From assembly GCA_050259035.1 (NCBI GenBank), contig JBLMZW010000024.1:1-5106 (forward strand): a stretch of 5,106 nucleotides of DNA, written 5' to 3'. Under the pieces are notes generated by a model. The model was given only the letters and a program-made list of their open reading frames with translations. It was not told the origin of the DNA and did no database searches. Below, piece by piece: positions 4,133 through 5,106 of this stretch. This stretch comes from JBLMZW01 sp050259035. GTDB taxonomy: Bacteria > Bacillota > Syntrophomonadia > Syntrophomonadales > DTU052. Made by a program: the position numbers and the translations under genes. How positions within the stretch are numbered: position 1 is the stretch's first letter; each line of letters starts with the position of its first letter.

Positions 4133-5106
4133 TTGAGAGAGTTTGATTATACGACCGTTCCAAATGAACTAATGAACCATGAATTGATGAATCTTGTATC
4201 CGCAATTCATGAATATAAAGGAAAACAAGAACTATTTATCGAGGCGAAGCCTGATGTACTGGAGGCGATGCTCGAAATAGCGATTATCCAAAGCACTGGA
4301 GCTTCCAATAGAATTGAAGGTATCTATACTTCCGATGATCGCTTGGATGCTCTGGTAAAGTTCAAGGCGGAGCCGCGTAACCGTTCCGAGCGGGAAATTG
4401 CAGGTTATCGAGAAGTGCTGAGCATGATCCACGAAAGCTATGATTATGTGTTGCCGCGTACAAATGTAATTCTTCAGTTGCATAGGGACCTCTACCAGTT
4501 CAGCCCGGTCTCCAGCGGCGGCAGATTTAAAAACTCAGATAATATTATCGCCGAAATAGATTCCGGCGGCCACAATAAGGTTCGCTTTCAGCCTTTATCA
4601 GCATTTGAAACCCCCGAGGCGGTTGACCGGCTGACCAACACCTTTATTGAAGCAATTAATGCCGAAAAATATGATCCGTTATTGCTCATACCCATGTTCG
4701 TTTTGGATTTTCTATGTATTCACCCTTTTAATGACGGAAATGGGCGAATGAGCCGCTTGCTGACATTGCTTCTCTTGTACCGTTCAGGTTATATAGTGGG
4801 CAAATATATTAGTATTGAAACGATTATTGAAAAGACAAAAGAAACCTACTATGAGGTATTACTGGAGAGCTCAAGCGGCTGGTATGAGTCAAAGAACGAT
4901 TGCTTTCCATTTGTTAAGTACTGCCTGGAGGTTATATTAAGCGCCTATAAAGAGTTTTCTTCTCGGGTAGAATTGATGCAAAACCGCAGTCTATCCAAGC
5001 CGGAACGTATCCGGGTACTTTTTGACAATACCCTGCAAAAACTGTCAAAACGTATGATTCTCGAAAAATGTCCGGACATAAGCACTTCAACTGTTGAGAT
5101 AACCCT
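4133..5106 (+). CDS. Fic-family protein adenylyltransferase with N-terminal inhibitory motif (3' end outside window)
   Basis: Fic enzymes transfer AMP from ATP to hydroxyl side chains of target proteins. About 324 residues are visible. The catalytic loop is complete at 197-205, HPFNDGNGR, followed by MSRLL; H197 would be the catalytic base and N203/R205 contact the phosphates. Near the N-terminus, S58-NRI-E62-G63 matches the (S/T)xxxE(G/N) inhibitory motif, so this is a class II, self-inhibited Fic in which E62 would block the active site; no separate antitoxin gene is needed. A beta-flap-like segment precedes the core (SGGHNKVRFQPLSAFE, about 145-160). The last 40 visible residues (KPERIRVLFDNTLQKLSKRMI and on) look like the start of a winged helix, as in SoFic-like proteins. 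The TTG start follows AAAGGAGG. The gene has its own promoter, divergent from the repressor operon. The target is unknown. Confidence 0.93.
   Translation, partial: MREFDYTTVPNELMNHELMNLVSAIHEYKGKQELFIEAKPDVLEAMLEIAIIQSTGASNRIEGIYTSDDRLDALVKFKAEPRNRSEREIAGYREVLSMIHESYDYVLPRTNVILQLHRDLYQFSPVSSGGRFKNSDNIIAEIDSGGHNKVRFQPLSAFETPEAVDRLTNTFIEAINAEKYDPLLLIPMFVLDFLCIHPFNDGNGRMSRLLTLLLLYRSGYIVGKYISIETIIEKTKETYYEVLLESSSGWYESKNDCFPFVKYCLEVILSAYKEFSSRVELMQNRSLSKPERIRVLFDNTLQKLSKRMILEKCPDISTSTVEIT

Noticed and set aside
4232..4483. 83-residue minus-strand frame inside fic
   Set aside because: Antisense to the Fic coding sequence, which has the complete catalytic and inhibitory motifs.

Overview
This window looks like chromosomal DNA of a Gram-positive bacterium, most likely of the Clostridia (possibly Peptococcaceae). 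This rests on strong GGAGG-type Shine-Dalgarno sites before every gene, sigma-A-like promoters, an ECF sigma/zinc anti-sigma pair of Firmicute type, and frequent non-AUG starts (ATT, GTG and TTG are each inferred here). The genus assignment is an inference from overall protein style; no search was run.

Layout: positions 1-3790 are read entirely from the minus strand and 3838-5106 from the plus strand. Listed in minus-strand transcription order, from high to low coordinates, the left part holds: (a) a two-gene operon of a small Xre/Cro-type repressor (3754-3542) and an overlapping four-helix membrane protein (3552-3121); (b) a membrane-anchored diguanylate cyclase with an extracellular Cache-like sensor (3030-1576); (c) an ECF sigma factor (1449-937) followed one base later by its zinc-binding transmembrane anti-sigma factor (935 to beyond position 1). 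On the right, a divergent Fic-family AMP-transferase with a built-in inhibitory motif starts at a TTG (4133) and runs off the window.

The divergent regulatory region (about 3755-4132) is the richest part. On its left is a TTGACA/TATTAT promoter flanked by copies of an ATGGAAAGT element, including a 20-bp palindrome at the expected transcription start; this suggests the Xre protein represses its own operon. On its right is a TTGACT/TAATAT promoter for the fic gene, decorated by five copies of a TGCAGAA-type element, two pairs of which are spaced exactly 20 bp apart.

Functionally the window is a cluster of signalling and regulatory genes: envelope-signal transduction (sigma/anti-sigma), second-messenger synthesis (c-di-GMP), a repressor/membrane-protein module and protein AMPylation. 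No sequence evidence ties them into one pathway. I see no RNA genes, no CRISPR array and no complete mobile element. I do not see a clearly new system; the most distinctive signals are the fic promoter repeats and the non-AUG starts.
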